Source: Marinobacter guineae
Lineage (GTDB): Bacteria > Pseudomonadota > Gammaproteobacteria > Pseudomonadales > Oleiphilaceae
Direction of reading: 5' to 3'
Assembly (NCBI RefSeq): GCF_002744735.1
Contig: NZ_KZ319340.1
Span: 529,030 to 593,029, forward strand
Length of the DNA stretch: 64,000 nt
Made by a program: the position numbers and the translations under genes. This document shows, in pieces, positions 63,249 to 64,000 of the stretch. A model generated the notes under the pieces. That model ran no database searches, was not told the DNA's origin, and was given only the letters and a program-made list of their open reading frames with translations. Position 1 is the stretch's first letter; every line of letters starts with the position of its first letter.

Positions 63249-63854
63249 ATGGCCAGACACGCACGCTATGACAGAAAAACCGCCCTGGGTAAGGCCGTTG
63301 GTCTTTTCTGGGAGAAGGGGTATCACGGCAGCTCAATGAAACAGATTGAGCAGGCACTCGACATGCGGCCGGGGAGCATCTACGCCACCTTCGGCAGTAA
63401 GGATGGCCTGTTTTCGGAAGCCCTGGCGGCCTACGCGGAAGAAGGCGGCCGGGAATTGTCAGCCCACCTGGAAGGCTACGATTCCATCGTTGACGGGTTA
63501 CAGGACTATTTGCGTGGCATCGCCTGCCGTTGCGGCGACGAGAACGCGGTACCCTCCCGGGCCTGTATGATCGTGAAAACGCTGTTGGAATCCAGCAACA
63601 CGCACTCGGCCCTGGCCGCCCAGGCCAACAGCATTCTCGCCGCCATTGAGCAGTCAATAGCAGAACTGCTGGAAAAGGCCAGAGCCAGGGGTGAGCTCGT
63701 TCAATCGGTGGATTGCGGCCGTCTGGCCCGGCTGCTCCAGGCTCAGATCATGGGGCTGAGATCCATGGGTGAACGGAATCTGGACCCGCAAGCCATGCAG
63801 GATCTTGGTAACGATATGGCGGCCATACTGGAAGGCTTTCGCACCCACCACTGA
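63249..63854 (+). CDS. TetR/AcrR-family transcriptional regulator
   Basis: A 201-residue repressor. The N-terminal helix-turn-helix is 'KAVGLFWEKGYHGSSMKQIEQALDMRPGSIYATFGSKDGLF' (in part). The C-terminal ligand domain contains Cys residues ('IACRCGDENAVPSRACM') as in electrophile-sensing TetR proteins of the AcuR/NemR kind. Divergent from the AhpD-like gene and likely autoregulated through the repeats at 63185-63223. Confidence 0.87.
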   Translation: MARHARYDRKTALGKAVGLFWEKGYHGSSMKQIEQALDMRPGSIYATFGSKDGLFSEALAAYAEEGGRELSAHLEGYDSIVDGLQDYLRGIACRCGDENAVPSRACMIVKTLLESSNTHSALAAQANSILAAIEQSIAELLEKARARGELVQSVDCGRLARLLQAQIMGLRSMGERNLDPQAMQDLGNDMAAILEGFRTHH

Positions 63855-64000
63855 GCCTGCTCGCTCTCCGCGGGACCCCGGTGCCGGACGCCGGGGTTAA
63901 AGGTAGCGGCACTTCCGGAGAATTGTGCCGGCCACCCTCCCGCGTTAGTATTTATGCAGCCAGCATGGCAATATTAGCACCCTACCTTTTTTTGCGGTTC
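63855..64000. other. Intergenic, no gene recognised
   Basis: Only a GC-rich hairpin (GACCCCGG/CCGGGGT-like, near 63871-63898) after the TetR gene is seen, possibly its terminator. No coding frame. Confidence 0.4.

Overview
The window looks like chromosomal DNA of a marine gammaproteobacterium, most probably Marinobacter. The reasons are a wax ester synthase/DGAT that closely resembles, from memory, Marinobacter WS enzymes, ectoine genes with the dedicated aspartokinase, NirBD nitrite assimilation under a NasR-type antiterminator, and uniform fairly GC-rich codon use. I see no rRNA, tRNA, CRISPR array, transposase or phage gene.

Layout. 1-9 kb: the 3' end of tonB, then nitrite assimilation (formate/nitrite-type channel, PP2C-kinase fusion, zinc metallopeptidase-like protein, nasR, nirB, nirD). 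Both the channel gene and nirB have a sigma-54 type promoter followed by a leader with an intrinsic terminator, which fits control by nitrogen limitation plus NasR antitermination. 9-28 kb: wax ester synthase, two GGDEF proteins, an AraC regulator facing a metal-dependent hydrolase, NfeD/SPFH membrane proteins, yfbR, an AsmA-like giant, pdxH, a phosphopantetheinyl transferase, tag and small unknowns. 27-32 kb: an extra group 2 sigma factor, the ectoine-type aspartokinase, ectB and ectA, with no ectC. 32-38 kb: phosphoesterase, sodium-solute symporter, radical SAM protein, TVP38-flavoprotein fusion.

38-56 kb is the most unusual part. An ECF sigma factor and a small soluble zinc-type anti-sigma sit next to a set of genes whose upstream regions share the motif TGTAAC-N17-GTC. 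By eye, all eight exact TGTAAC boxes in this stretch have GTC 17 or 18 bases downstream; none of the seven I found elsewhere in the window does. Predicted targets include a glutaredoxin, a DUF3179 protein, an NrtS-like membrane protein, a YiiX-like papain-fold protein, a GGDEF/EAL protein, a DUF547 protein, two tiny exported peptides and the cluster below.

43.9-48.9 kb is the best candidate for an undescribed system: a 792-residue protein joining a tubulin-tyrosine-ligase-like ATP-grasp domain, a PqqD-like peptide-binding domain and a degenerate HprK-like domain, followed by a 97-residue protein whose last 45 residues are only Glu, Ala, Gly and Lys, a DinB-like protein, an NRDE/TANGO2-type protein with Cys at position 2, and a cytochrome c-like protein with the same Glu-Gly-Ala repeat and the same N-terminal leader as the repeat peptide. 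This resembles a RiPP-like pathway in which a TTL-type ligase adds amino acids to Glu-rich tails of secreted proteins, as TTLL enzymes do on tubulin tails.

56-64 kb: phosphoesterase, PEBP-like protein, ankyrin protein, spermidine-synthase-fold protein, LOG protein, YghU, an orphan NosR-like membrane flavo-iron-sulfur protein, and an AhpD-like protein divergent from a TetR regulator with tandem operator-like repeats. Two families of long palindromes with conserved loops and locus-specific arms are scattered through the window (8.5, 15.2, 34.5 and 34.7 kb).
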